DNA of 64,000 bases from JAWLHA01 sp041690535 (lineage in GTDB: Bacteria > Pseudomonadota > Gammaproteobacteria > Thiohalomonadales > Thiohalomonadaceae): positions 1-64,000 of the forward strand of contig JAWLHA010000007.1 in assembly GCA_041690535.1 (NCBI GenBank), written 5' to 3'. The position numbers and the translations under genes were made by a program. The notes under the pieces are model-generated. The model saw only the letters and a list, made by a program, of their open reading frames with translations, had not been told where the DNA came from and did no database searches. Positions 7,794 to 15,016 of the stretch are shown one piece after another (positions within the stretch are counted from its first letter, which is position 1; every line of letters starts with the position of its first letter).

Positions 7794-8096
7794 TTGGATC
7801 TGAAAATCGAGATCAGCGGGCATCAAGACGGCGATTTGGAAACCGCGCTGGAAGAGGTGTTGAAGAAGGTCCGTGGGGGCTACACCTCCGGCTTCGACAG
7901 CAACGACACCGGCAGCTACAGCTTCGAGGTCACCGGCTCCCCCGTGGAGAACTACGCCCTCGCCAAGGGCGGAGACGCCAACAAGGTCTCAGAAGACCGC
8001 TACGACCGCTTTGAGGAAGCCAAAGAGGCTTGCGAACAAGGCGATCAGGTGGTCGGCCTTCGCGACGATGGCGAGGTGCTCACCCGGTCCGAATGA
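7794..8096 (+). CDS. Hypothetical cassette protein, 100 aa (TTG start)
   Basis: The frame has no ATG near the leader; TTG at 7794 lies 7 bases after GAGGAG and gives a clean start (MDLKIEISGHQDGDLE). Acidic protein with a helical first half (LETALEEVLKKV), a Gly/Ser/Asn-rich middle and a helical end; unrecognised. Terminator 6 bases after the stop. Confidence 0.65.
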   Translation: MDLKIEISGHQDGDLETALEEVLKKVRGGYTSGFDSNDTGSYSFEVTGSPVENYALAKGGDANKVSEDRYDRFEEAKEACEQGDQVVGLRDDGEVLTRSE

Positions 8097-8102
8097 CTCC
8101 CC

Positions 8103-8130
8103 CAGCCCCTCTTCGGAGGGGCTATCTTTT
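8103..8130 (+). terminator. Intrinsic terminator
   Basis: GCCCCTCTTCGGAGGGGC hairpin with TATCTTTT tail. Confidence 0.9.
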
Positions 8131-8143
8131 CCCTCCTCTCTTC

Positions 8144-8208
8144 TTTCACCTAATCAGGTATGTCTCCCAGAACCCCGGCAATCCCGCTGGGCCAAGAGGA
8201 GACACGCA
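8144..8208 (+). promoter_or_regulatory. Cassette leader
   Basis: TTTCAC, GGTATG, GTCTCCCAGAACCCCGGC, then CTGGG and AGAGGAGAC. GTCTCC pairs with GGAGAC. Confidence 0.75.
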
Positions 8209-8862
8209 ATGCCGAAACAAGTGTTGGTGGTGATCAGAGACGGTGCCCCTTCGATCTATGCCGAATCGGGTGTCCATGTGGCGGTGCTCGACATGGACCA
8301 CATCCCCCCGGAGGATGAGCGCGTCCCGCTCCATGACTCGTTCCTGCCTTTGCTCAACGCGGCCGGTGAATCCTGGCCGGTGCTGGATGTCGGGGGGCGC
8401 CTGACCGATGTGGACAAGGTGGTCGAAGTTTCGAAGCAGACGCCGGAATCGGCCAGCGCCTTTGCCCGATTGAGCGAGGTCTTTCAAGCCGCGACCCGAA
8501 TCGTCAAAGACCCGGCGTTTCCCGCCGAGGTCGGAGCCGAGCTGCGGGAGAAGGTGGACGGCATGTGGGGCTTTGTCGAGTCGGTTCTGACAAAGCCGGC
8601 TGCGGGCGAAAAGCCTGCGGTCCAGGAGCCCTACATCGAAGGGCACCGGGAAGAATGCGGGACGGAGGTGAAAATTCCGCTGGTCGGTCCCCGACTCACG
8701 ACGGTAGGCCCCGGATATGTCCTGGCCTCGCCCGGCTCACGGCCTCAAGCGGTCGTCGAGGCGCTGAAAGCCATCAATGACGGCAAGTACGAGGGCTCGG
8801 TGATCGGCAGTGATGGGGCCACTTATCACTACCGGCTGCGCGACTCTCGGCTGAATCCGTGA
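8209..8862 (+). CDS. Hypothetical cassette protein, 217 aa
   Basis: One of the longer cassette proteins. An N-terminal mixed alpha/beta segment (QVLVVIRDGAPSIYA, VAVLDMD) is followed by a helical middle and a C-terminal stretch with strand pattern (GSVIGSDGATYHYRL). No catalytic motif, signal peptide or membrane helix. ATG 8 bases after GAGGAG. Family unknown to me. Confidence 0.7.
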   Translation: MPKQVLVVIRDGAPSIYAESGVHVAVLDMDHIPPEDERVPLHDSFLPLLNAAGESWPVLDVGGRLTDVDKVVEVSKQTPESASAFARLSEVFQAATRIVKDPAFPAEVGAELREKVDGMWGFVESVLTKPAAGEKPAVQEPYIEGHREECGTEVKIPLVGPRLTTVGPGYVLASPGSRPQAVVEALKAINDGKYEGSVIGSDGATYHYRLRDSRLNP

Positions 8863-8866
8863 TTCT

Positions 8867-8895
8867 AAGCCCCTCTTCGGAGGGGCTTTTTTGTT
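8867..8895 (+). terminator. Intrinsic terminator
   Basis: GCCCCTCTTCGGAGGGGC hairpin followed by six T's. Confidence 0.9.
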
Positions 8896-8999
8896 TGCCA
8901 TTCTCCGTCTTTCCGGCCCCAGCGGTGCGTTCCTCCCGCTGGAATGGATCGGCGTGCCGTTCCAGAGTGCGGCGGCAGCGAGGCGATGTGGAGGTGTTA

Positions 9000-9605
9000 T
9001 TGAGCACGATCAAATGCAGCCGGTGCGGTAATTGGCACAGCGACCGGCACCCGTGCCGCGTCTTGCCCAGGTTCCCGCTGCTGAGCCGGGTGGACTATGC
9101 GCCCATCGCAATGGCGATCCGCCGCGAGGGGTATTCGCTCCACTCGATCAGTTTGCGCCTGGAGAAGGATCGGGAATGGCTTGGTCGCTTACTTAACGGG
9201 AAACTGAAGAGCGTCGAGTATCAGGATGCGATGAACTTGTTTGAGCTTGCCTGCCGCATCCTGCCGGAGAAGGTCTCCGCACGAGTCCTTCCCCTCGCCT
9301 TCCGCCAGTCCAAGGAGGAGAACAACCACCAGCCGGGGGAGACATTGCATTGGTACGCCATATCCTTCTCCACAGGGGCCGCGACTGCCTCGGTCTGCAT
9401 TGGCTTCCCGTCCATGGCGATCACCGTGGACCGCATTCGGGAGGCCAAGAGTGAGGCTGGCGTCCCGTCCGACGCAGTGATTTTGGCGTGCTGCTACCTC
9501 GGGCAAATGACCTATGGCGAAATGATGGGAAAAGAAAGCCCCGGCACCAGGCCGGGGATGAATTGTGGTCCTACGCCGCGACAGCCGGCGCAAGCCTCTC
9601 CGTAA
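9000..9605 (+). CDS. Zinc-ribbon / HTH-like protein, 201 aa (TTG start)
   Basis: TTG at 9000 follows GGAGG by 5 bases; upstream of it the frame is open but has no better start. N-terminal CSRCGNWHSDRHPC motif is a likely zinc knuckle. Residues about 35-85 are helical (PIAMAIRREGYSLHSISLRL), resembling a small HTH. The gene has no typical cassette leader, and its last ~95 bases overlap the end of a minus-strand gene and that gene's terminator, so the C-terminal 30 residues (Pro/Gly-rich) may be fortuitous. DNA-binding is inference. Confidence 0.6.
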   Translation: MSTIKCSRCGNWHSDRHPCRVLPRFPLLSRVDYAPIAMAIRREGYSLHSISLRLEKDREWLGRLLNGKLKSVEYQDAMNLFELACRILPEKVSARVLPLAFRQSKEENNHQPGETLHWYAISFSTGAATASVCIGFPSMAITVDRIREAKSEAGVPSDAVILACCYLGQMTYGEMMGKESPGTRPGMNCGPTPRQPAQASP

Positions 9606-9742
9606 CGCTCACCCTCGATTTCGGTGGTGAGCAGCGGCACGACTTCGTTCTTTCCGGTCCCGAGCCCCGCCGCGAGGCGGGCATCGCTGATGGCGAAGGT
9701 TCCAGGGCGAGCGAAGGTAGAAACAGCCGTCAAATAGTCCAT
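9512..9742 (-). CDS. Hypothetical cassette protein, 76 aa
   Basis: Starts 9 bases after GGAG of a minus-strand cassette leader. The N-terminal 50 residues (SDARLAAGLGTGKNEVVPLL, CAGC motif) are unrecognised. The frame runs through its own terminator hairpin (9530-9560), which is odd: the final ~15 residues are encoded by the terminator, suggesting a lost stop codon or a frameshift near the end. Confidence 0.5.
   Translation of the reverse strand: MDYLTAVSTFARPGTFAISDARLAAGLGTGKNEVVPLLTTEIEGERYGEACAGCRGVGPQFIPGLVPGLSFPIISP
9530..9560 (-). terminator. Intrinsic terminator inside overlapping genes
   Basis: Minus strand CCCCGGCCTGGTGCCGGGGC followed by TTTCTTTT. It lies inside the coding frames of both 9000-9605 (+) and 9512-9742 (-). 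Confidence 0.75.
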
Positions 9743-9806
9743 CGTAGTTCTCCATTGGTCGGCACCATGCCGAGGTTCAAGAAAACCTACCGAGAGCGGG
9801 GTGAAA
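9743..9806 (-). promoter_or_regulatory. Cassette leader, minus strand
   Basis: Minus strand TTTCAC, GGTAGG, TTTTCTTGAACCTCGGC, inner hairpin, TGGAGAAC. GTTTTC pairs with GAGAAC through one G-U. It lies back to back with the plus-strand leader at 9809. Confidence 0.75.
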
Positions 9807-9808
9807 CC

Positions 9809-9873
9809 TTGCACTGCCCTCGATACGTCCTTTCGAACCCCGGCAGATCGCCGGAACAGCGAGGAGACCCGTG
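9809..9873 (+). promoter_or_regulatory. Cassette leader
   Basis: TTGCAC, GATACG variant, TCCTTTCGAACCCCGGC, inner hairpin, GCGAGGAGAC. Confidence 0.7.
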
Positions 9874-10263
9874 ATGACACGTATCAGTGTGTTTGTGCGG
9901 CCCGATACCGACGCCGGAGCGCTGTGCGCTAAGAAGGTGGGGTACTTCGACCAGGAGCTTGCCCCTGGAGCGGTGTGCTGCATCGACTGCCCGGAGATCG
10001 GTCGTCGATACTTCCACCCGGCCGGGCTTTGGGCTCATCCCACCGAGCGGACCCGCCTGATGCACCGCGCCACCGCCTTCCACGAGGGCAAGTGGACCTA
10101 TCTGGAGGCGGTCGCGAAGGTCGTAGATGAGAATGGCCACGTTCTGGCTCAGGAGGTGCTCGGGGGAATTCCTTCCGATGTGCCGCCGGAAGAGATCGCC
10201 GAGGCCGAGGAGTTCGTGCGCGAGAGCATCGAACTCCAGCTCTTCGGCCGCAAAGCCGCATAA
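9874..10263 (+). CDS. Hypothetical cassette protein, 129 aa
   Basis: Soluble protein with a CCIDC cluster near residues 34-38 and a helical acidic C-terminus. The ATG at 9874 is 7 bases after GAGGAG; an in-frame GTG lies one codon upstream. Unrecognised. It converges with recJ over a shared bidirectional terminator. Confidence 0.65.
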   Translation: MTRISVFVRPDTDAGALCAKKVGYFDQELAPGAVCCIDCPEIGRRYFHPAGLWAHPTERTRLMHRATAFHEGKWTYLEAVAKVVDENGHVLAQEVLGGIPSDVPPEEIAEAEEFVRESIELQLFGRKAA

Positions 10264-10270
10264 CCTTCCT

Positions 10271-10298
10271 GCCCCGGCACGTCCGGGGCTTTCCTTTT
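10271..10298 (+). terminator. Bidirectional intrinsic terminator
   Basis: GCCCCGGCACGTCCGGGGC hairpin with TTTCCTTTT to the right; it also lies just past the end of recJ. Confidence 0.8.
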
Positions 10299-10309
10299 AG
10301 TCCATCAGG

Positions 10310-12124
10310 TCAGGGGCTGACCCGCGCATCGACCACCTGCAACTGGATGCTGCGATTCCCTCGCCAGGTGTTATCCGACAGTCGGTAGGCCACATCGATC
10401 ATCGCGCCCACCGCGAACGGGGGCCGCTGCCCCGGTTCAATGGCGCTGAACCAGATCGCCCCGACGAATCCGGAGGAGAAACCCAGTTCCATGCGGAGAT
10501 GGGAGCCGTCCCCGATAGCCTTGAGGGCGGTGACCTTGAACCGGCCCGTGAAGATCGGCGCCGGGAAGTCCCGCCCCCACGGCTCCAGCCCGGCGAGCTG
10601 GTCGATCATCGCGAAGGAGATCATGTCCGGGTCCAGCTCATCATCCACCAGCACGGTCGGGGTAAGCTCCTGCCCGGCCAGTTGCTCGGCCACCGCCTCC
10701 TCGTAGGCGGCAGCAAACCGGGGGAAGTCCTCGATGGCGATGGTCGCACCGGCCGCCCCCTTGTGGCCGCCGAACCCCACCATGAGGCCCGGATAGCGGT
10801 CGTCCACTGCTTGCAGCGCGTCGCGGATGTGCAGACCCTCCACGCCCCGGAAGGAGCCACTGGTGAGCGCTCGGCCCTGCGGGTCCGCGAAGTCGAGGGT
10901 GGAGTCTTCTTTGGCCCCCTGCCCCTTCGGGGAGAAGATCGCCGCCGGCTTACCGAACTTCTCCACCAGCCGACTCGCGGTGATCCCGTGGACACCCACA
11001 TGCCCATCGAGCAGCAGGAGCACGATGGCCTTCTTATCCGGGCCGAGCATGGGACCAACCTGGTCGAGCGCGGAGGCCCGCAACGTCTTCTCGATCTTCT
11101 TGCGATTTTCGTTCTCGCTCGTCAGGACTTCCCAGCACTGCCGGGCCTCTTCGTCGGTCTTGGCCACGAGAAACTGGAGCCCGATATCCGGCCAGTCCAG
11201 CCGGCCGGCAGCGGCAATGGGTGGGGCCAGGGCAAACCCGAGGTCTTCCGAGCCGATCCGGCCCCGGCCCTCCTTGAACACCCGCCAGCAAGGACGGCTC
11301 CCGCTGTTGATGAGCGACAGGCCGTGGCGCACCAGCAGCCGGTTGACCGGGCTCTTGTCCGGACGCAGGGAAACGCAGTCGGCCACGGTGGCGACAGCCA
11401 GGTAGTCGAGCAGGACCGACAGAGAGCGGATCTTGGGGCGGTACTGCCGGCGCAGCAGTTCCGAGCGGACCTTGGCCATGACCATCCAGGCGACCGTCGC
11501 GCCGCAGATGTAGGGGTCGTAGTTGGAGTCCTCCCGCACCGGATTCACCACGGCGTAGGCGGAGGCAGGCGGTCCTTCCACCGGGATTTCATGATGGTCG
11601 GTGACCACCGCGTCCCGTCCGGCCTCTTTGAGCCGTCGGATGCGGGGCTCGTCGGAGCTGCCCTTGTCGGCAGAGATCACCAGGGTCGAGTCGGTGGCCA
11701 AGATGCGCTCCACCACCGCATCGGTGATCCCGTAGCCCTCGCGGATGCGATGACTGGTGACTACCTGTACCCGCTCTGCCGGTACTCCGAAGTGCTCCAC
11801 TAGCGCGGCCCAAAGGACAGCGGCCGAGTGAGTGCCATCGACATCGTGGTCCACGGCCAGGATGATGCCCTCCCCGCTCACGATGCCCCGCACGATGCGC
11901 TCCACCGCTTTTGCCATGTCCGGGATGGCTGCCGGGTCGGGCAGGATCGAGAGATCCTCCGGGTACACCTCGTTGATATGGACGGGCGTATCAACGCGCC
12001 GCGAGAGCAGGTCGGCCAACCACTCCGCTATGCCACCTTGCATCAGGGAGTCGTAGACCGAACGGTTGATGGGGCGCTCGGTGAGGGTGGCGGGGACATT
12101 TGTATTGGCAGTCGTATCCATCAT
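10310..12124 (-). CDS. recJ: RecJ-type single-strand DNA exonuclease
   Basis: 604 residues, close to the usual ~570. DHH-family motifs are in order: DHDVDGTHS (DxD motif), ADKGSSD, TDHHEIP (DHH motif), GRLDWPDIGL, then the DHHA1 signature GFGGHKGAAG near residue 450 and a C-terminal OB-like region. RecJ degrades 5'-ended single strands in recombination and repair. This copy is divergent (DHDVDG instead of DYDVDG) and is an accessory version separate from any chromosomal gene. Start uncertain: a TATAAT sequence overlaps the ATG pair at 12121/12124, so a downstream start or leaderless message is possible. Confidence 0.9.
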   Translation of the reverse strand: MMDTTANTNVPATLTERPINRSVYDSLMQGGIAEWLADLLSRRVDTPVHINEVYPEDLSILPDPAAIPDMAKAVERIVRGIVSGEGIILAVDHDVDGTHSAAVLWAALVEHFGVPAERVQVVTSHRIREGYGITDAVVERILATDSTLVISADKGSSDEPRIRRLKEAGRDAVVTDHHEIPVEGPPASAYAVVNPVREDSNYDPYICGATVAWMVMAKVRSELLRRQYRPKIRSLSVLLDYLAVATVADCVSLRPDKSPVNRLLVRHGLSLINSGSRPCWRVFKEGRGRIGSEDLGFALAPPIAAAGRLDWPDIGLQFLVAKTDEEARQCWEVLTSENENRKKIEKTLRASALDQVGPMLGPDKKAIVLLLLDGHVGVHGITASRLVEKFGKPAAIFSPKGQGAKEDSTLDFADPQGRALTSGSFRGVEGLHIRDALQAVDDRYPGLMVGFGGHKGAAGATIAIEDFPRFAAAYEEAVAEQLAGQELTPTVLVDDELDPDMISFAMIDQLAGLEPWGRDFPAPIFTGRFKVTALKAIGDGSHLRMELGFSSGFVGAIWFSAIEPGQRPPFAVGAMIDVAYRLSDNTWRGNRSIQLQVVDARVSP

Positions 12125-12150
12125 TATACCGTCAAGCTAGTTTTCTAAAT
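12123..12150 (-). promoter_or_regulatory. recJ promoter with AAAACTTGTTTG-like box
   Basis: Minus strand AAAACTAGCTTGACGG followed by TATAAT. A variant of the element-wide box. Confidence 0.55.
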
Positions 12151-12167
12151 AGAGCACCAAAAGCCGC

Positions 12168-12914
12168 TTACGCCGGCTTCTTGGATTTGCCCGATTTCTT
12201 CGTCTTCTCCGCACTGCGGACAAGGCTGCGGGGGAAAAACAGGGCCGTACGTGCGTCCCTGGTGAACCGGTACAGTTTGGCCCGGCGGTGTCCCTTGCTC
12301 TCCTCTAGCCCGCCGGTTTCCTCCAGCACCCCCGACCGCTCGGCATTGCGCCGGAACGACATTTCGGGGACCTCTTCGTCGAGGATGATGTCGTAAACCG
12401 CCTTTAACTGGGGCAACGTGAACTCCTCCCCCAGGAGGTGTCCAGCGATGGCGGTATATTCGAGCTTCGAGCGCAGGCGCTGCACAGCGGTTTGCAGAAT
12501 CTCCGCATGATCAAAGGCGAGCTTTGTCCCCACGCCGTGCCCCTTGACCGGCCACCACCGGGCCTCCGCCTTGAGGCTCACCCTGTCGTAGGGGATCAAG
12601 GCGAAGTAGACGATAGAGACCGTCCAGCCACGCGGGTCGCGGTCCTTTCCGTCAAACGTGCCGAGCTGTTCGAGGTAGGGGGCCTCGGCACCGGTCTTGG
12701 CACGCAACTCCAGCATTGCCGCCTCCCTGCTCGAACCCGCCTCGCCCAGGTATTTCGTCAGTGCCCCTCCAGGCAGCGCCCAGACGCCGGGGAATGCACT
12801 GGAGTCCTCGGGACGCTTCACGAGCAGCAGATGAAGCTGGTTGTCGCGCACCGTGAAGACGGCGATGTCCACTTCGGCCCAGATTTGCTGCGCACCTTGC
12901 ATTACCTTCTTCAT
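12168..12914 (-). CDS. nrtR: NrtR-family NUDIX transcriptional regulator of NAD metabolism
   Basis: 248 residues. N-terminal NUDIX fold (VDIAVFTVRDNQLHLLLVKR, ALPGGAL, YLEQLGTF, RDPRGWTVSIVYFAL) followed by the NrtR-type winged helix (YTAIAGHLLGEEFTLPQLK, FRRNAERSGVLEE). The NUDIX box is degenerate (REAAMLELRAKTG: the second catalytic Glu is Ala/Lys), as in NrtR proteins that bind ADP-ribose instead of hydrolysing it. NrtR represses NAD salvage genes. Here pncA and pncB are 5-8 kb away and share a palindrome with this operon's promoter. Last gene of a six-gene operon; its ATG overlaps the previous stop (ATGA). The Lys-rich tail is unusual. Confidence 0.85.
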   Translation of the reverse strand: MKKVMQGAQQIWAEVDIAVFTVRDNQLHLLLVKRPEDSSAFPGVWALPGGALTKYLGEAGSSREAAMLELRAKTGAEAPYLEQLGTFDGKDRDPRGWTVSIVYFALIPYDRVSLKAEARWWPVKGHGVGTKLAFDHAEILQTAVQRLRSKLEYTAIAGHLLGEEFTLPQLKAVYDIILDEEVPEMSFRRNAERSGVLEETGGLEESKGHRRAKLYRFTRDARTALFFPRSLVRSAEKTKKSGKSKKPA

Positions 12915-13168
12915 GCCACCGGTTCCGCTCGGTTGTGGTCTCCCAGGTCAAGCCACCGGGCGCCACCGTTGACATTCTCGCACCACCATTCCCAGCCCGG
13001 CTCCCCAGCATCCGGCCCGTTCACGTTCAGTTGCACGAACGCTCTGCCGCCCCCGTCTACGCAGATTTCGAGCTGAGCGTAGGAGAACGTCGGCGACTCC
13101 CCGCAGATAACGCCGGTTCGCCCGTCGCGGTGGCGAACTCGTATGCCTTTCCAGCCAAGAGTGCTCAT
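12911..13168 (-). CDS. Hypothetical protein, 85 aa
   Basis: Small protein with strand-rich pattern (GIRVRHRDGRTGVI, QLEICVDGGGRAFVQLNV) and several Trp near the end. Start overlaps the upstream stop and its stop overlaps nrtR (ATGA at both ends), so it is tightly coupled to the regulator. No family recognised. Confidence 0.7.
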   Translation of the reverse strand: MSTLGWKGIRVRHRDGRTGVICGESPTFSYAQLEICVDGGGRAFVQLNVNGPDAGEPGWEWWCENVNGGARWLDLGDHNRAEPVA

Positions 13169-13461
13169 CTTCTATTCGTCTCTTTCCCGCTTGCCTCGCG
13201 GTGACAGGCGCGTAGGGCCTTCTCGCCAGCTTCCGTCAGATCGATCTGTGGCGTGAACGAAAACCCCTCTTCATCCTCTTCCTCTTCGGTGATTATCACC
13301 AGCCCCATTTTGTCGAGACGCCGATAGGTCGTGAGCCCCGGAATGCGTTCCCCGAAATCACCCTTGATCGTCTTCTCCGGCACCTGCGAGATCAAGAAAC
13401 TGCCCTTGTGCTTCAGAGCTGCGAGCGCTTCGGCCTCAATGGGTTTGAGCGCAGGACTCAT
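13165..13461 (-). CDS. Hypothetical protein, possible winged helix, 98 aa
   Basis: Pattern of helix, helix, then TTYRRLDKMGLVII followed by an acidic hairpin and LTEAGEKAL resembles a small winged-helix domain. This is inference from pattern. ATGA overlaps both the upstream phosphatase and the downstream gene. Confidence 0.65.
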   Translation of the reverse strand: MSPALKPIEAEALAALKHKGSFLISQVPEKTIKGDFGERIPGLTTYRRLDKMGLVIITEEEEDEEGFSFTPQIDLTEAGEKALRACHREASGKETNRR

Positions 13462-14255
13462 TGGGCATACTGACCGAACGGGTGGTCGAAGGGGGCAGAA
13501 TCGGTTCGCACGTCCACCCGCTGAGCGCTTCGCGGCTCGTCCAGAATGACAGTCTTCGCAACCACATCCGCCATCGTGAGGCGCCCGGCCTCCTCCACTT
13601 CCAAGTCCCTGAACACCGCGCCAGTGTCGATGGCGTAGACGTTTCCGAACCGACGGAGCCCGTTCCAGAGCGGAGTATGGCCCACGAACACACGGTCGAT
13701 ACCCCGCACGCCGGTCTTGACCTCATGTTTCACGCGCTCGCGGCCCCACAACGCCGTCTTGAGGACGGCTTTATCGCCCGCCTCGATGCCGGCGCAGAAC
13801 CTCGCCCAATCCATGCCGTCGGGAATGTCGGCGTGAACGAGTCCCACGCTGCCTCGTGCCGTGGCCACCTCAATGATCACCGGCAGCGCGGCAAATGCCG
13901 CGAGGAAGTCCGCCCGCTTGGCAGGCTCGACGTTGCGCCACCATTGCATCCCGTTGCGGCCTGTCACGAAATCGAACACGGCGGGGTGAGGTTCCCCATT
14001 CTCGTAGAGTTCGAGAAACATATCCTCGTGGTTCCCCCGGACGGAGAACACATAAGGTTGCGCCAGGAAGTCCAGGACGCGCTCAGATCCCCGCCCCCGG
14101 TCAACCAGATCCCCCACGCAGAAGAGTCGGTCACGGGCTCTGTCAAAGCCGATCTCCTTCATGCCTTGGAGCACCAGGTCGAACGAGCCGTGAATGTCCC
14201 CGACTACGAAGTCGCGGCCGTGAGCATTGGCAGGTAGTCTGAGCACCAGCGCCAT
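13458..14255 (-). CDS. Serine/threonine protein phosphatase, PPP family
   Basis: 265 residues with the metallophosphoesterase signature in order: GDIHG (residues 18-22), GDLVDRG (about 47-53), GNHE (about 74-77), then VHAD and VGHTP supplying later metal ligands. This is the bacteriophage lambda/PrpA type of two-metal phosphatase. It sits in the NrtR operon, 5 bases downstream of the preceding gene. The kinase of the TerY-P triad at 15017 is a plausible partner to oppose, but that is inference. An ApaH-like nucleotide hydrolase activity cannot be excluded. Confidence 0.85.
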   Translation of the reverse strand: MALVLRLPANAHGRDFVVGDIHGSFDLVLQGMKEIGFDRARDRLFCVGDLVDRGRGSERVLDFLAQPYVFSVRGNHEDMFLELYENGEPHPAVFDFVTGRNGMQWWRNVEPAKRADFLAAFAALPVIIEVATARGSVGLVHADIPDGMDWARFCAGIEAGDKAVLKTALWGRERVKHEVKTGVRGIDRVFVGHTPLWNGLRRFGNVYAIDTGAVFRDLEVEEAGRLTMADVVAKTVILDEPRSAQRVDVRTDSAPFDHPFGQYAQ

Positions 14256-14260
14256 GGTCT

Positions 14261-14734
14261 CTAGCGCTCGGTCCGGACGGTCGCCACGGGCGTCGGGTCT
14301 TGGGTGTAGCGGACGGTGAGGCCGTCGTAGTGAACCCCACGAAAGGCAGGGGTCGGGTCGCGATGCTCAGCCAACGTCTTCTCCAGCACCTTCATGACCT
14401 CATAGGCCCGGTGACCGCTCGTGGCGACATGGGGGTGGCCGATCCCGTTGCTGCCGCTGCTCGGGTGGCCGAGCACGCGCTTGGCGGTATCCATCAGGGC
14501 GGCCACTGTGTCGCAGGTGTCAATGTCCGCCATCTGCGCTGGCTCGCCTGCGGGACGCGCCAGCGGCACCATACCCTCGCGAACGAGGTGCGCCACGGCC
14601 TCGAACTGTCCGAGGCAGATCCGCATGTAAAGATCGAGCGCCTGGGCAATGGCCTGTGCCTGCTCGACGGTGGTTTCGATAAGAACCTTGGGTTCGCTCA
14701 CGTTCACTTCCTCATCTGTCTCTAATCCAGCCAT
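14261..14734 (-). CDS. Hypothetical protein, 157 aa
   Basis: Helical protein, unrecognised. The ATG at 14734 lies inside the end of the preceding gene and has AGGTGA upstream, so the longer in-frame extension is rejected. The start implies coupling to the 67-residue gene. Gly/Ser/His-rich centre (GHPSSGSNGIGHPHV). Confidence 0.7.
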   Translation of the reverse strand: MAGLETDEEVNVSEPKVLIETTVEQAQAIAQALDLYMRICLGQFEAVAHLVREGMVPLARPAGEPAQMADIDTCDTVAALMDTAKRVLGHPSSGSNGIGHPHVATSGHRAYEVMKVLEKTLAEHRDPTPAFRGVHYDGLTVRYTQDPTPVATVRTER

Positions 14735-14925
14735 CGCTTCACCTTTTTCGGAAAGCTCTCCGGGTCGGACCATGCCGAACTCCAGCCCGACTCCGGTCGG
14801 TAATAGATGGCGGCCTGGCTAACGCGGGTGATGACGAAAACGCCCGGCTTAGAGAGATCGTCGAGGTTGAGAATTCGAGCGTGCTCAAATCGCATTCCTC
14901 GCTTGAGTTTTCTCTGCGTTTCCAT
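14722..14925 (-). CDS. Hypothetical protein, 67 aa
   Basis: First gene of the NrtR-phosphatase operon, directly downstream of a near-consensus promoter. Basic N-terminus (METQRKLKRGMRFEHARIL) then strands (VFVITRVSQAAIYY). ATG at 14925 chosen; a GTG at 14937 is an alternative. No family recognised. Confidence 0.6.
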   Translation of the reverse strand: METQRKLKRGMRFEHARILNLDDLSKPGVFVITRVSQAAIYYRPESGWSSAWSDPESFPKKVKRWLD

Positions 14926-14951
14926 CCTGAGTCCCACTTGAACACGCTACC

Positions 14952-14979
14952 ATTATACCAGTTTGGTACAATGATGCAA
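14952..14979 (-). promoter_or_regulatory. NrtR-operon promoter with palindromic operator
   Basis: Minus strand -35 TTGCAT, 16-base spacer, -10 TATAAT. The spacer holds TACCAAACTGGTA (14956-14968), a perfect TACCA-N3-TGGTA palindrome that recurs before pncA and pncB. A repressor bound there would cover the promoter. Confidence 0.75.
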
Positions 14980-15016
14980 GATAGGCAGGGAGGAAACCCC
15001 TCCGCAGTGAAGGACG

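Noticed and set aside
12168..12914. NrtR as an active NUDIX hydrolase
   Set aside because: The NUDIX box lacks the catalytic Glu pair and a winged-helix domain follows, so a regulator is more likely.
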